64,000 nt of DNA, taken from positions 184,762,306 to 184,826,305 of the forward strand of contig NC_133661.1 of NCBI RefSeq assembly GCF_037893015.1, given 5' to 3'. Source of the stretch: Macrotis lagotis (Eukaryota > Chordata > Mammalia > Peramelemorphia > Peramelidae). Under the pieces are notes generated by a model. That model had not been told where the DNA came from. It ran no database searches and saw only the letters and a program-made list of their open reading frames with translations. Below, in pieces: positions 1 through 13,262 of this stretch. The position numbers were made by a program, and so were the translations under genes. How positions within the stretch are numbered: position 1 is the first letter of the stretch; the number at the start of each line of letters is the position of its first letter.

Positions 1-1760
1 GGGCGGCCGAGGACGAGGCCCGGGGGCGGCAAGGGCGCGGCCAGCCCGGAGGAGCCGGAGGACGAGGAGGCCCGCGCGGGCAAGACGTGCACCTACGAGG
101 GCAGCCGCGAGACCACGAGCCAGGTGGCCAAGCAGCGCAAGCCCTGGATGTGCAAGAAGCACCGCAACAAGATGTACAAGGACAAGTACAAGAAGAAGAG
201 GTGCGACCAGGCCCTCAGCCTGGCGGGGCGACGCCGCAGGAGCGGGCGCGGGAGGCGCCGCTGGCCTCAAGCTCGAGGAAAGCACGGATGGCTCAGCGTC
301 CACTGGAAAACAAAGAACTGGTTCTATTGGCGATCGTCCTACAAGACCTACTCTCTTAGAGCAAGTGTTAAATCAAAAACGACTGGCACTATTAAGAAGT
401 CCAGAAGTTGTACAGTTTTTGCAGAGACAACAACAGCTACTAAATCAACAAGTTTTGGAGCAAAGACAACAACAGTTTCCTAGAGCATCAGTATGAAGAG
501 ACTCATTGAGGCTATCCACAGATTTAGTATCTTACTGGCTGAAGATATTTTTATATGGAAGAGAAATAGGTTATAGCAGTCTAAATAGAACACATGCACG
601 TGATTGTCATAAAACCTATTCCTAGGAATATATATATTTGCTTTTTTGTTATGGGTTTTTAGACCATGGGAATTTGGATTTTGAAAAAAATTTTATTCTG
701 TGTTCTATTTCCAAAACTCCATTTAACTTCGTTGTTTTTAAAAAATAATTTTTCAATTTTATTCAGAAATGCCCCAAATCTCCCAACAAATTATCAGGCA
801 AAAGATCATAAATATGGTCATTCTTAAGTTTATTATTAATGAAGGAAATGAGATAGTTAATTTCTGTGGAAGTTGTAAAAGTAATAGATATTGATCTTGA
901 ACTATTAAGCCACTGAAAGTGGCAAGATATCGCCTGGACGTTCAGGAGGCCTTGGCTGAGGAATAACCTTCTTTATGCTTTTCTGCACACTTAAACCTGG
1001 AGTAAACAAGGAAGCAAATATACAGTGTGTAAATACATATGTAGGAAGAAGGGTGGTAATAATCAGCTGCTCTTTGAGACTGAAGTATGTCCCTGTCTTC
1101 AGAAATGTCCTACCGAAACCAAAAAAGGAATTCACAAAGAAAATTGCAATGAACAAAATACAGAAGAAACTATCTGATTACTTTGCCTAACACCACATTG
1201 TCTATTGCAGTCATCTTTTAGATGTGATCTCTGGGGAAGCAGGCATTCTGAAGTACAGAAGCTGTGATTGGCGGAGATTGTATCTGGTTCACCCTTTTCA
1301 CTATTTCTCTTTTAAAATTGGCACTAATTTTGTTATTTATTATTCATTTTTAATATGAAATTTTGAAAATGGGGGAAAAACTCCCTGTATGTTATGAATT
1401 ATTTTTAAAAATCGAGCCATTTCAAGATTGTTACTATTGAATAGATGTCCAAAGAATGAAGTGAGTTTTTATCCTTTCTTCCTAAGATAACAAAACTCAA
1501 AATCAGATCTAATCATAGTACCCAAAAGAATGTTACAGTAAATATTACTCCTGCACTATGCACAGCCTAATGCCAAAGGTGTACCAAGCTGGGTTGTGTT
1601 GAAATATGTCTGTTGTTTGTAAGATGATTTCTAAGGCATGGCCTCTACAGACAAAGCTCTATGATAATCATTCAAGGAGTATTCTTTGTTTTTTTTATGT
1701 ATAGGCTTTATAACTATAAATTGGTGCAAAAAAATAAAATAAAAATTTGTGTAAAAAAAA
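1..1760 (+). pseudogene. RFXAP: RFXAP-like processed retrocopy (5' part lies outside the window)
   Basis: The sequence encodes the C-terminal half of RFXAP, the RFX-complex subunit that helps drive MHC class II promoters in the nucleus. From base 1 the frame reads an acidic stretch, then KTCTYEGSRETTSQVAK and KPWMCKKHRNKMYKDKYKK (to about 215). From about 230 to the TGA at 494-496 the next frame reads the glutamine-rich tail (RPTLLEQVLNQKR, RSPEVVQFLQ, LLNQQVLEQRQQQFP). The two halves differ by one base, best explained by an extra G in the G run at 225-228. The second Cys of the CTYEGC motif is Ser, which would damage a likely metal-binding set. No intron interrupts the two conserved blocks, whereas I recall three exons in the human gene. 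A 3' UTR-like tract runs to an AATAAA near 1,733 and an A run at about 1,752-1,760, directly abutting antisense L1 ORF1. A processed pseudogene is most likely; a real 3' exon with an assembly error is the alternative. Confidence 0.72.
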
Positions 1761-1762
1761 AT

Positions 1763-3166
1763 ATAGTCATGGATCTTTTCCTGATCATGACTTTCAGGTA
1801 GCCCAATAGTTTTTAAATTGTCTCTTCTGGATCTGTTTTCCAGGTCAGTTGTTTTTCCAATGAGATATTTCACATTTTCTTCCAATTTTTCTTTCTTTTG
1901 GTATTATTTTTTTGTTTCTTGATTTCTCACAAGATCATCAGCTTCCTTAGCTCCACTTTATATTTGAATGTTTTTTTTTTCAGAGAGCTTTCTTATGTCT
2001 TTTTCCATCTGGACAATTCTTTTTTAAGGCATTCTTCTCCTCATTAGCTTTTTTTGGACTGCTTTTTTTTCCCCATTTGACCTAAGCTAGTTTTTATCAT
2101 GTTTTCTTAGGTCTTTTTCTGTATCTCACTGACCAGGCTGCTGACTTAGTTTTCATGTTTTTCATGCTTTGTGCTAATTTCTCTTTCTAATTTTTCCTCT
2201 TCCTCCCTTACTTGATTTTCAAAGTCTTTTTGAGCTCTTCCATAGCCTGAGCCCAATTCCTATTTTTCTTGGAGGTTTTGTATGCAGAATATTGGACTTA
2301 GCTTCTGAGTGTGTGTTATGATCCTCCAAGGCACCAAAGTCATTATCTCTGGTCAGATTTTTTTTTATTCCTGTTTACTCATTTCCCCAGCCTGATCTTG
2401 TTTTGAGGTGCTTCCAAAGCTTTTTAATGTTATTGGGATACCCTCACAAGGAACTCAGTTCCTTCAGTGTCTTAGGAGGGCCTCTCACTTCTCTCTTGAC
2501 CTGTGCTCTGATCTATGGATGATCACAAGCAGTCCCTTCTGTTCTGGAGCTGTGAGGAGAACCTCTGCTCTGCTATGGCAATTGGGGACCCCCATACTGC
2601 AATCAGGGTCTGAATATGGACAAAACAACGGAGTCCTGCCCCAGGGATAGTAGAGAGAGACCTCAACAGTCTTCTTGATCCCCTTATCTTCAGAAACAGC
2701 TGCCAAGTGGTTCCCTGCTGGGTGGCTTCTCAGGCCTGCTTCCATTTTCCTAGACTGGGGCTATGCTGAGGGCCACACTGACCTTGGCACTACTCTCAGT
2801 CTGGCAGTTTTCCCTGCTTATCTTCCAACTTGTGCTGAGTTGTGAAGTCTGGATACTGCTTCTATTGCCACAAGCCAGTGCCCCCAGCAACCCAGGAACC
2901 TCATGGGTTATTTCTGGAAAACTGGAGCTCATTCACTCCTGTGACCTTGGCTGCACTCTCTTGCCTTCTGACCAGGTGGAGCAGAGCCTTCCCATAGATT
3001 TTCAAGTTACCTTGGCCTGGAGAATTGTTTCACTTGGTCTTTCTGTGGTTTCAACCTCTCTAAAATTTAGTTAGAATCATAATTTTAAGGGTTTTTTGGA
3101 ATATTTTTGGAAGAGAGCTTCTGAGAAATCCTGCCTTCATTCTGCCATCTTGGCTCTGCCCTCCGA
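1763..3166 (-). mobile_element. L1/HAL1 5' UTR and ORF1 N-terminal part
   Basis: Read on the minus strand from 3,166 this begins with the marsupial L1 5' signature (GCCAAGATGGCAG). It continues through a GC-richer 5' UTR into ORF1 with its coiled-coil codons, and breaks off at the ORF1 stretch for LPESHDQEK (about 1,765-1,830). The break coincides with the poly(A)-like end of the RFXAP retrocopy. The rest of this L1 would be expected to the left of the window. Confidence 0.75.
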
Positions 3167-3167
3167 A

Positions 3168-3480
3168 AAACAATTTTCAAAGACACTGACCAATACAATG
3201 ACCATGTCTCCAGATGATCTATAATGAAACATGCTACCCCATTCCTGACAGAGGGGTGATGGTACAGAAAGAAACATGCCTTTTTAGATGTAGCCACTGT
3301 GAATATTTATTTTCCTTGTTTATGTTACTTGTTACTAGGAGATTTTTCTTTCAGGTTTTTTTTTTTGGGGGGGGTGTTAGAGGAGGATAAACAGAAAAGG
3401 GCAGTTAGCATAATACCAAAGGGAAAAAAAGAGTATCATTCAAGTATATTTAATGTACAGAAGAGAAAGAAGAAAGTTCC
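3168..3480 (+). mobile_element. L1 3'-end remnant
   Basis: The segment resembles the 3' end of a marsupial L1: a decayed ATGATGAAACATGCTA-type motif near 3,225, followed by a T-rich and G-rich tract around 3,355-3,375. It is divergent and its limits are uncertain. From 3,480 to 3,650 I see nothing recognisable. Confidence 0.4.
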
Positions 3481-3654
3481 AGAGGAAGCTATGACAAGTC
3501 AAACAATTATGAAACTAACATTAGGAATGTGTATACATTAAGAAAAAGTGAGATGAAATAGAGCCATACTGTTTCAAAAATAATTATTTTTTTGTAATCT
3601 GAGGTATATATGAAAGTGTTCTCTTTCAGATAGTTTTTTAATTATATAAATATT

Positions 3655-4022
3655 TTATTTGTTTTCTAATTACAATAGTAGTTTCTATCAATCATTTTTG
3701 TAAGGTTTTGAATTTTACAATTTTCCCCCTCCCCCCAATAGAAGGCAATCTGATATAAACTTTACATTTGTTTCTGTGATAAGCATAGAATTGAATGTGT
3801 TGAAAGGAAAAACATATCCATAAGGAAGGAAGAAAATATTAGGGGATAGCAAAATTATATAATACATAAGACAACATTTTTTTAAACAATTGAAGATAAT
3901 AATCTTTTGTTTTCCCTTAAACTCCATAGTTCCTTCTATGGATACAGATGATATTTTCTGTCACAGATTCTCTAAAATTGTACCTGATTATTGCACTGAT
4001 GGAGTGAGCAGATCCATCAAAA
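3655..4022 (-). mobile_element. L1 3' UTR fragment, 5'-truncated
   Basis: Matches by eye the reverse-oriented L1 3' ends at 31.7-32.1 kb and 38.4-38.8 kb: a C-rich tract at about 3,724-3,738, then a GAATGTGTTG motif, and CTGGATACAGATG-like sequence near 3,940. It is a short 5'-truncated insertion. Confidence 0.7.
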
Positions 4023-4025
4023 CAC

Positions 4026-5560
4026 TTTTCACACAAATAAATCAGATCTAAATAATTGGGCAAATAAAAACTTCTCATGGATAGACTGAACTATTATAAT
4101 AAAACTGAAAATTCTACCTAGATTAAATTACCTATTTAGTGCCATACCAATCAAATTTCCAAAAAATTACTTTAGTGAGCTAGAAAAAAATTTAACCAAA
4201 ATCATATGGAGAAACAAAAAGTCAAGAATATCTAGGTATTTAATGAAAAAAATTGCAAAAGGAGACTTAGCCTTACCAGACCTAAAATTATATTATAAAG
4301 CATCATTTATCAACACTATCTGGTACTGGCTAAGAAATAAGAGTGGTGGATCAGTGGAGTAGATTAGGTGAAAAAGAGTCAGCAGGAAATGGTTATAGTA
4401 ATCTGCTATTTGATAAACCCAAATAATTCAGCTTCTGGGATAAGAACTCACTCTTCAATTAAAAACTGCTGGGAAAACTGGAAGATAGTATGGCAGAAAC
4501 TAGGGTTAGACCAAGATCAGAGCCTCATGGAAGAGATCTCTAATCATTCAGAGGAGTTTGCCCCATCCAGTCATCCCAGAAAAAAACAAAAGGATTAAAA
4601 ATATTCAGGTTTCAACAAGCATTTTAATGGTCACCTTATAACAGAGGCAGCCAATGGGCTGTATTGGTCTGGCTTTACCAAGGCATCTGCAGACAATACT
4701 CAAAATTCAATAAATCTTGTAGTATTTTAGGGGTGAATTAAATAAATATTAGTTTTTATATAGCAGGTAAATTATGTTATAAAAATTCAAATGACCCTTG
4801 GCTGAAAATAGGTTCCCTGTCTGTCCTGGAGTATGTATATCTAAAGCAGACTTTAAAAATGGACAAGGACCTAGGGTTAAACAGGAGGAACATAACAAGC
4901 TATATTGCTTTTGGAAAATGCCATTTTCTTTATAAACTGATCCTTTCCTTCCCATGGGCAAATCACTATCTTTTCTGTACCAAATTCTACCAATGTTGCT
5001 ACTTGACACAGAAACACAGCCTGGCCAAAATATGGTTTCTGAACTTAAAAATAAACCTTATGGCAAAAATCTGTAAAACTAAGAGAATGCCCATCAATTG
5101 AATAACGAATGAACAAATTACAGTGCATGAATGTAATAGTTTCCAATTGTGTTGTGAAAAATGTGGAAAGAGATTGTTTCAGAAAAAATCAGAGAAGATA
5201 TGAACAAGTAGATGCAGAATGAAGTAGATCCAGAAGAATAATTAGCACTAAAACATCAGTTTTGTAAAAAGGAACAATTCTGGAAGTTTTATGATCTCTG
5301 ATGGATTAAGTGAGCAAACATGATTTCAGAAGATGGATAATAAAGAACTCTCATTACCTAATAGATGGAAATACATGTCTGGAAATGGACAACGTAGGAA
5401 TTTCTTTGTCTAACTATTATATGACCCAAGAATACTGTATTTCTTCTTCTTTATTTCTTTCATTTTCTCCAATGGGTGGAGGGAGGTAAAAAGAGGAAAA
5501 AATTCTAATTTTAAAAAATTTCTAAATTATTATTTTAATAATTATTTTTAAAAATAATAA
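4026..5560 (+). mobile_element. L1 ORF2 C-terminal part and 3' end
   Basis: Starting at AAATCAGATCTAAATAATTGG, this is decayed L1 ORF2 downstream of the reverse transcriptase core (compare 41,560 and 20,700), running into a 3' UTR that fades by about 5,560. Many stops are present. It lies next to an oppositely oriented L1 tail, but the two pieces are not complementary parts of one copy, so two separate insertions are likely. Confidence 0.7.
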
Positions 5561-5639
5561 AAATGTATATATGCATTCTAGTATACTACAATGAAGTATA
5601 TAACATATTTATTAACCTTAATAGTCTCCAAAAATCCTA

Positions 5640-5800
5640 GAACTGGAATTTTCCCTTGAAGTTAGCTTGTCCAAACCATTCATTTGACAGTTCAGCAAAC
5701 TGGGAGCTAGAGATTAAGTGACTTACTAAAAGTCACACAGCTAGTTTATAGCTGAGAATAGAACTCAGGTTTTCAAATTCTCAGTCTCTTTTCTGTTTAC
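5640..5800 (-). mobile_element. MIR/CORE-SINE-like remnant
   Basis: Contains a divergent form of the ancient minus-strand MIR signature: GACAGTTCAGCAAACTGGGA, then AGTGACTTACTAAAAGTCAC, then ACACAGCTAG. It is an ancient therian SINE with no coding content. Confidence 0.5.
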
Positions 5801-5844
5801 CTGGATAGAATAGCTTCCAAATAGCATTTTAGAATTGGAAGGTA

Positions 5845-6091
5845 GGGGCGGCTAGGTGGCTCAGTAGATAAAGCACAAGCCCCGGAGTCAGGAGTACCTG
5901 AGTTCAAATCCAACCTCAGACACTTAATAACTACCTAGCTGTATGGCCTTGGGCAAGCCACTTAACCCCATTTACCTTGCAAAAACTACAAATAAATAAA
6001 TAGATGATAGATAGATAGATAGATAGATAGATAGACAAATAAACAAATAATAAGTAAATAAATAAATAAACAAACAGATAGATAAATAGAC
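5845..6091 (+). mobile_element. WSINE-type SINE with tetranucleotide tail
   Basis: A tRNA-derived SINE (GGGGCGGCTAGGTGGCTCAG head, TTCAAATC B-box-like core, CTTGCAAAAAC end near 5,990) followed by a GATA/AAAT-rich tail. It is flanked by a perfect 14-bp target-site duplication, AGAATTGGAAGGTA (5,831-5,844 and 6,092-6,105), indicating L1-mediated insertion at moderate age. Confidence 0.93.
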
Positions 6092-6285
6092 AGAATTGGA
6101 AGGTACCAGTTAAAACGTAGAAGCTAATATGCAATTTTATTTATTTAAAGAATTGTCTCCATGTACATTATCTATTGGTCAGTATCATGTTATCAGTCTT
6201 ATAGTGTATATTACTAAGATATAAAACCTGGAATTTGCAAAGCATTCTAATATTCTCAGCATTTTGGTAACTTATTATCTCCTAG

Positions 6286-6467
6286 AGCAAAAGTGTCAAA
6301 CACATAGTCTAACAGCTATAACAACACTCTAGAAGGTAGACACCAAATTAAAATGTAATTGGGAAATATTAACATAACAAATAAGAATACAATAGAACAT
6401 AGATAATGTTAATATGTGTTTTTCTAAATCAATATACTCATTTATATTTGAATTTAACACTCCTGTC
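6286..6467. mobile_element. hAT-like MITE remnant
   Basis: The ends are roughly inverted (AGTGTCAAAC at the left; AACACTCCTG closing the right, which reads CAGGAGTGTT on the other strand). The middle holds the AATTGGGAAATATT motif typical of a very common marsupial repeat. A related reversed copy lies at 44,255-44,443. The CAG-type terminus suggests hAT, but no clear 8-bp duplication is visible. Confidence 0.5.
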
Positions 6468-6985
6468 CCAGAGAGTAAGGAGCCTCATCCATTCCCTTTC
6501 TACTGTATACAATCAATCACAGATGCCATAAGCAGGTGAATCCTTAATAAAAATTTTTGATGATGAAAGTGATAGTGATAGTACTTCTTTAGCTATAGAA
6601 ATTAATTTTGATGACATTGACTTTCACTAATGCCATCTATGAGTTCCATTAATGGGGAAGAAGATTTTGTTAGACTACAACAAATTACATTTTGCTTTGA
6701 CTTGGACACTGCCTTAATTGCCTCTTCATTAATCACTACCTGATTTGCATCTTTATGTGCAGTTCTGTATTTAGAGCTAGAGTAACTGACACATAAAGGA
6801 GAGAGTGAACTTTCCAAATCTGTCTTCACTTAAAGACCAGAGCAGCAGAAAGATCGGACTCCTCTTCATTCACTAGCTGAAGTTGCCTTCTCAGCAATTT
6901 CATTCTGACTTTTTGTTCTGCTTTTTTTCAAGTGAATTAGCACTGAACTCAAATTGCTTCATCCCCGGAGGAAATTACAATTCAG
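6468..6985. other. No recognised feature
   Basis: AT-rich sequence with no convincing gene, RNA or repeat that I recognise. Reading frames here are short and lack any familiar motif. Confidence 0.4.
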
Positions 6986-6989
6986 GCCA

Positions 6990-7728
6990 GATAGTCCAAG
7001 TGTTCTCACAAATATTGGATGCTCTTTTTCATGAATTAAAGATAAGAGGGAAGAATATGTTTTCTCCCTGCTTCTGGATCTCTAAAAGTAATCCTAATAA
7101 TACTTTAAAAATGAATTCTTGAGTGACAGAAGCATTAAAAGGATAGGATGAAAATTTTTTCAGCCCTAGAAAACTTAAAAAATCAAAAGGAAAGGTATGT
7201 CTCACTAGAGTGAGAGTAGAGTGAAGTCTAAAATAGGCTACCCACAGTGAGCCAGCAAAAGATCTTGGGAGATATAGTATCAGCAAGAGAAGATTCTAGA
7301 GCTGTCAGCCCACACATGGTAAAGGTGTCAGACAACTGGTCAAAAAGAGATTACAGAGTCCCCATTGATGATACTGCTTGTAGGACTATGCTGCAATACC
7401 TGCATGCAGTTCAGGGTCACAGTACCAGGGTAAGGAACGTTAGCATGCTAAAGCCTATGGATACAGGGGAACAAGTGTCCTGGTCATATTTCAAAGTGAA
7501 AAAGAGTGCTTGTGGTTGCTCACAGACCAGAGATAAGGCCAGGAGAGTTGTGACATACCTATCCTTAAATCATACCATCTTGGAAGAATGGAAAACTTAC
7601 ATAAACCCAGAATTGGGCCTGAAAACAACAGCAAAAAACTTGAAGCTTGGGACAGTACCTCTCCACTTTGGGAGCAACACCTAACTTTAGTATAAAGTTA
7701 AAAGTCAAGAAATAGGCTGAAAATGAGC
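6990..7728 (+). mobile_element. L1 5' UTR (outer element of a nest)
   Basis: The sequence matches what I recall of marsupial L1 5' regions (CACCAG/CACTAGAGTGAGAGT near 7,203 and GTGAGCCAGCAAAAG near 7,245). It ends at GAAAATGAGC, the start of ORF1, where a HAL1 has inserted. The element resumes at 11,393. A 145-codon open frame (7,247-7,684) lies inside it; its left boundary is approximate. Confidence 0.65.
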
Positions 7729-9061
7729 AGAGCCAAGATGGTAGCAGGAGTACAGCCTCTCTTGGGTGCTCTCTCCAAAATGTTTCAAAAATCTTAAAAT
7801 TATGACTCTAACTAAATTTCCAAGAGACAGAATCCACAGAAAGATCCAGTGATGCAATTCTCCAGTCCAAAGAAACATGGAAAATAGTGGGAAAGCTCTG
7901 TTCCATGGGACTGGAGGGGCTGCAGTGCCCTAGAACAAAGGAACTTCAGCCTCCTGAAAACAGCCCCAGGAGGCCTTGGGACCACCTGGCTCCTGGGATC
8001 AGAAACAATTTCTTGACTTGTACCCCAGGGAGCACCAAGCACAACCTGAAAGATCAGCAGGGAGACCTCTGCCAGAGTAAGAGTGAAGCCCAAGCCAGCA
8101 TGGCCCTCCTCAGTGCCACCACAGCCCTCAATGCAGCCCAGATTCCAGGAAATAAAAGCAGGCAGTGGAGCCACCCAGCAGGAGCCTTCCAGCAGCTGTG
8201 CACTAAATGCTCACCCTATGGAAGGTAAGGGAGTGGAGGGAGACTGCTGAGGTCTGTCCTCTGTACCTGGAACAGGGCTCTTGGGCTTTGACCACATTCA
8301 GATCCTGGTCGCAGTCTGGGTGAGGGACCAGGGATCCCCCTCACAGCCTCAGGGCAGAGCGATGTGCTTGTGGTCATTCAACAGACCAGGAAAGCAGTCA
8401 GAGCCTCACTTACTGAGGTCCTTGTAGGGGTGTCCCAATAATACTCAAAAACTCAGGAAGCACCCCAAAACCAGGCATAGGTGGGGAAATGAGTAAACAA
8501 AAATAAAAGGAAACCAATCATAGACATTTACTTTGGTCCCATGGAAGACCAAAATACACAATCTGAAGATGAGAAAGTCCAAGCTTCTGCATCTAAAGAC
8601 GCTAAAAAATATAGAAGTTGGGCTCAGGGTATGACAGAGCTCAAATAAAATTTTGAAAATCAAGTAAGTGAGATAGAAGAAAAATTGGGAAAAGAAATGA
8701 GAGAGATGCAGGAAAAACATGAAAACAAAGTCAGCAGCTTAGTCAAGGAGATCCCAAAAAATGCTTAAGAAAATAACATGTTAAAAACCAGCTTAAGTCA
8801 AATGGATAAAACAGTTCAAGAAGTTATTGAGAAGAATGCTTTAAAAAGCAGAAAATTGGTCAAATGGAAAAGGAGATAAGAAAGCTCTCTGAGGAAAGAA
8901 AATCTTTCAACTGTAGAATGGTGCTAAAGGAAGCTGATGACTTTGCGAGAAATCAAGACACAATAATTCAACACCAAAAGAATGAAAAACTAGAAGAAAA
9001 CATTAACTATCTCATTGAAAAAAAACTGATCTGGAAAATAGATACAGGAAAGATAATTTAA

Positions 9062-9950
<889 letters not shown>

Positions 9951-10899
9951 AAAATTATTGAACTACTTGAAAGTCATGATCAGGAAAAGAGTTTTGACTT
10001 CATTTTTAAAGAATTCCTACAGGAAAATTGCCCTGATATCCTAGAAGCAGAGGGTAAAATAGAAATTGAAAGAAGCTACCCATTGCCCCCAGAAAGAAAT
10101 CCAAAAAACTCCAAGAATATTGTAGACAAGTTCCAGAACTCCCAAGTCAAAGAGAAAATATTACAAGCAGCCAGAAAGACACAATTCAAATATCATGGAG
10201 CTAAAGTCAGAATTACCCAGGACCTAGCAGCATCTACATTAAGGGTTCACAGAGCTTGGAATGCAACTGAGAATTAACTACCCAGCAAAACTGAACATCC
10301 TCTTCCAGGGGAAAAGAGGACTTTCAGTGAAACAGGGGAATTTCAAATGTTCCTATTGAAATGACCAGATCTGAACAGAAAGTTTGATCTTCAAGTACGG
10401 GATCCAAGTGAAGCATAGAGAGTGGACAAGAAGGGTAAATTACAAGGGATTTAATGCTGAAGAACTGCATGTATTACTGCATGGAAAGTTGATTGATAAT
10501 CCTCATATGAATCTTCTCATTTAAAAGAGCAGGTAGAAGGAGCTTTTATAGATGAGGCACAGGAGAAAGCCAAATTTGAAGATATAACATATTGTAAAAA
10601 TGGAGTCAATGGGTGAAAGTGAAATGTACTGGGAGTAAGAGAAAGGAGAGATAAAATAGCCTAAGATATTTCATATAAAAGATATTTCATGTAGCTTCTG
10701 CAATGGTATGGAGTGGAGGGAGGCAAGGGAGAATAAAGCCTTCATTCTTATCAGAAATGGCTCAGAGAAGAAACAGCATACAAACTTAATAGAGTAAAAG
10801 AAAAAGGAGAGAAGAGGGATGGGGGAGGGGAGGGGGATGTGGGTGATAGAGGAGAGGGTAGATCACAGGAGAGGATAGTCACATATAACACGTTCTCTT

Positions 10900-11046
10900 T
10901 TTTACTTTTTGCAAGGTGGTGGAATTGGGTGACCTGTCTGGGACCACGGGGCCAGGTGGTTGCTGGGTCTCTGGATTGGGAGGTGAGCCTGGGGCCTCTT
11001 GGCCCCAGGGCCAGTGCTCTGTCTGCCACACCACTCAGCTGCTCCA
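10900..11046 (-). mobile_element. GC-rich divergent WSINE-type SINE
   Basis: On the minus strand this reads GGAGCAGCTGAGTGGTGTGG, a GCACTGGCCCTGG core and a CACCTTGCAAAAAGT end. It is inserted in the 3' UTR of the surrounding HAL1. Its body is unusually GC-rich for this SINE family in the window. Confidence 0.8.
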
Positions 11047-11392
11047 CAGCACATATTTGAAGAGGGACAGAGTGAAAGGAGAGAGAAAATGTACTAGATA
11101 GTAATGGGGAGGAATGAATGGAGGGAATTACAATCAGCAACAGCAATTGTGGAAAAATATGGAAGTAACTTCTATGATGGACTTCTGATAAAGAATGTGA
11201 TCCACCTGAAACAGAGCTGATGGTATCAGAACACAGACTGAAACATATTTTTTCCTCTTTCTTTTACTTTATTTCCCATGAGGTTTTATATTTTTGTGGG
11301 GTAGGGGGGTATTATGTTTACTCTTAAATAAGAATATTTTAGTAATGTGTAAATAAATTAAAGAAAAATTTTAAAAATCTAAAAAAAAAAAA

Positions 11393-11698
11393 GAAAATGA
11401 ACAAATAGCAAAAAAGGACCTGACTATAGAAAATTAGCATGAGAATAGGGGAAAATCAAAACAAACTCAGAAGAATAAAACAAATTCAAAACAACTATAT
11501 CCAAAATCTCAAAGGAAAATATGAGGTGTCAGGACCAAAAAAGAATTCTTGGAAGAGCTCAAAAAGGATTTATAAAAAACTCAAAAGACATGTAGAGAAA
11601 AAATTGGGAAAAGAAATGAAAATGCAAAAAAAATCATGAAAAAAGTCAACAACTTAGTAAAAGAAGAATGAATAAATACTGAAGAAAATAACACCTTG
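11393..11698 (+). mobile_element. Outer L1 resumes: ORF1 N-terminal part
   Basis: Begins with the duplicated GAAAATGAAC and continues into lysine-rich ORF1 coiled-coil codons (for example 11,439-11,639), so it follows on from the L1 interrupted at 7,728. It stops at 11,698 where another HAL1 5' end begins. Confidence 0.65.
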
Positions 11699-12837
11699 GT
11701 TGCAGAGCCAAGATGGTGCAGTGAAGACAGGATATCCCTGAAGCTCTCCCCCCAGACCACTCCAAATACCTTTAAATTATGACTCTAACAAATTCTAGAG
11801 TAGCAGAACTCACAGAAAGACTTGAGTAAAACAATTTTCCATCCCTAAACAACTTTGAAGATATGCAAGAAAGGTCTGTTCCAACAGGGTTGAAAAGAGC
11901 TACAGCACACAGCCCAAGCCGTGCCTGAGCAAATCAGTTCTAGCCTCCAGGAACAAACCCCAGGGCACCTGGGTCCCTGAGGTGTGTCTGGTTCTGTGGC
12001 AGAGGGAGTGGTTTCCAGACATCTCAGCCCAGGGATCACCAAGGACAACATAGAAGGTCAGTGGGAAACTGTGCTGCACCAAATGAGCATGGAGCCCAGG
12101 CCAGGGCAAGCCTCAGCAAAGCCCCAGCCCCAGGAACCAGAAGCAGGCTTGTGGAGCCACCCAGGAGCTGCCTCCAGAGCACTCAATCAAAAGGATGGTA
12201 AAAGAGTCAGGGGAAAGCGCAGAGGTCTCTCCACTATCCCTGGAACAGGACTCTCTAATTCTTTGCCCATACTCAGATCCAGGTCATAGTCTGGGGTCCC
12301 AGAATGCCTTGGGAGAGCAGGGACCCTCCTTACAGTTCCAGAGCAGAGGTGAGTGCATGCAGTCATCCACAGACCACAGCATAAGCCAGGAGTGCAATCA
12401 GAGCTTCTCATAAGACCTTGAAGGAATTGAGGTCCAGGGTAAGGGGAGAGAAAATGAGGGGGGGGGGTGTCCCTGAAAAAATTCTCAAAAATTTGAGAAA
12501 GTGAATCCTCCACCCTGGAATCAGAGCCCCACCTTAACAAAGAGTTAAGATCAAGTCGTAGCCTGAAGAAATGAGCAAACAGAAGAAAACACATTCAACC
12601 ATAGACAATTACTTTGATCCCATGGAGGATCAAAACACAGTCAGAAGATGATTAAGTTCAAGCTTCTGCATCCAAAACCACCAAGAAAAATATGAATTGC
12701 TCTCAGGCTGTGGAAGAGCTCAAAAAAGATTTGGGAAATCAAGTAAAGGAGGCAGAAAAAAATTGAAAAGAGAAATGATAGTAATATAGAAAAATCATGA
12801 AAACCAAGTCAGCAACTTGGTAAAGAAGATAAAAAAA

Positions 12838-12838
<1 letters not shown>

Positions 12839-12890
<52 letters not shown>
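12839..12890. repeat. (TG)n microsatellite
   Basis: About 26 uninterrupted TG units inside HAL1 ORF1. Confidence 0.98.
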
Positions 12891-12892
<2 letters not shown>

Positions 12893-13262
12893 GAAGAAAA
12901 TAACATCTTAAAAACCAGTTTTTGTCAAATGGAAAAAAGAAAGAGTACAAAAGGCCAATGAGGAGAAAGCCTTAAAAAAAAGAATTGGCCAAATAGAAAA
13001 GAAGATACAAAAGTTCTCTGAAGAAAATACTCCCTTCAAATGTAGGATGGAGGTAACTTTGAGCTCTTGGACAAAGAGCTGACTTTGTGAGAAATCAAGA
13101 ACAATTAAAACAAATACCAAAATAATGAAAAATTAGAAGAAAATGTGAAATATCTCATTGGAAAAACAACTGACTTGTAAACAGATCCAGGAGAGATATT
13201 TTTTTTTAATTATTGGGCTACCTGAAAGTCATGACCAGAAAAAGAGCCTAGACTTCATTTTT

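Noticed and set aside
1-280. Promoter CpG island of an active gene
   Set aside because: GC richness is explained by the copied RFXAP coding exon. The upstream context is outside the window, so no promoter claim can be made.
3655-5560. One L1 with a twin-priming inversion
   Set aside because: The inverted left piece is 3' UTR and ORF2 end, not the sequence expected upstream of the right piece. Two separate insertions explain it better.
5845-5990. tRNA gene (tRNA-like A and B boxes)
   Set aside because: It is one of many WSINE-type copies with target duplications. It does not fold as a full tRNA and is followed by a SINE tail.
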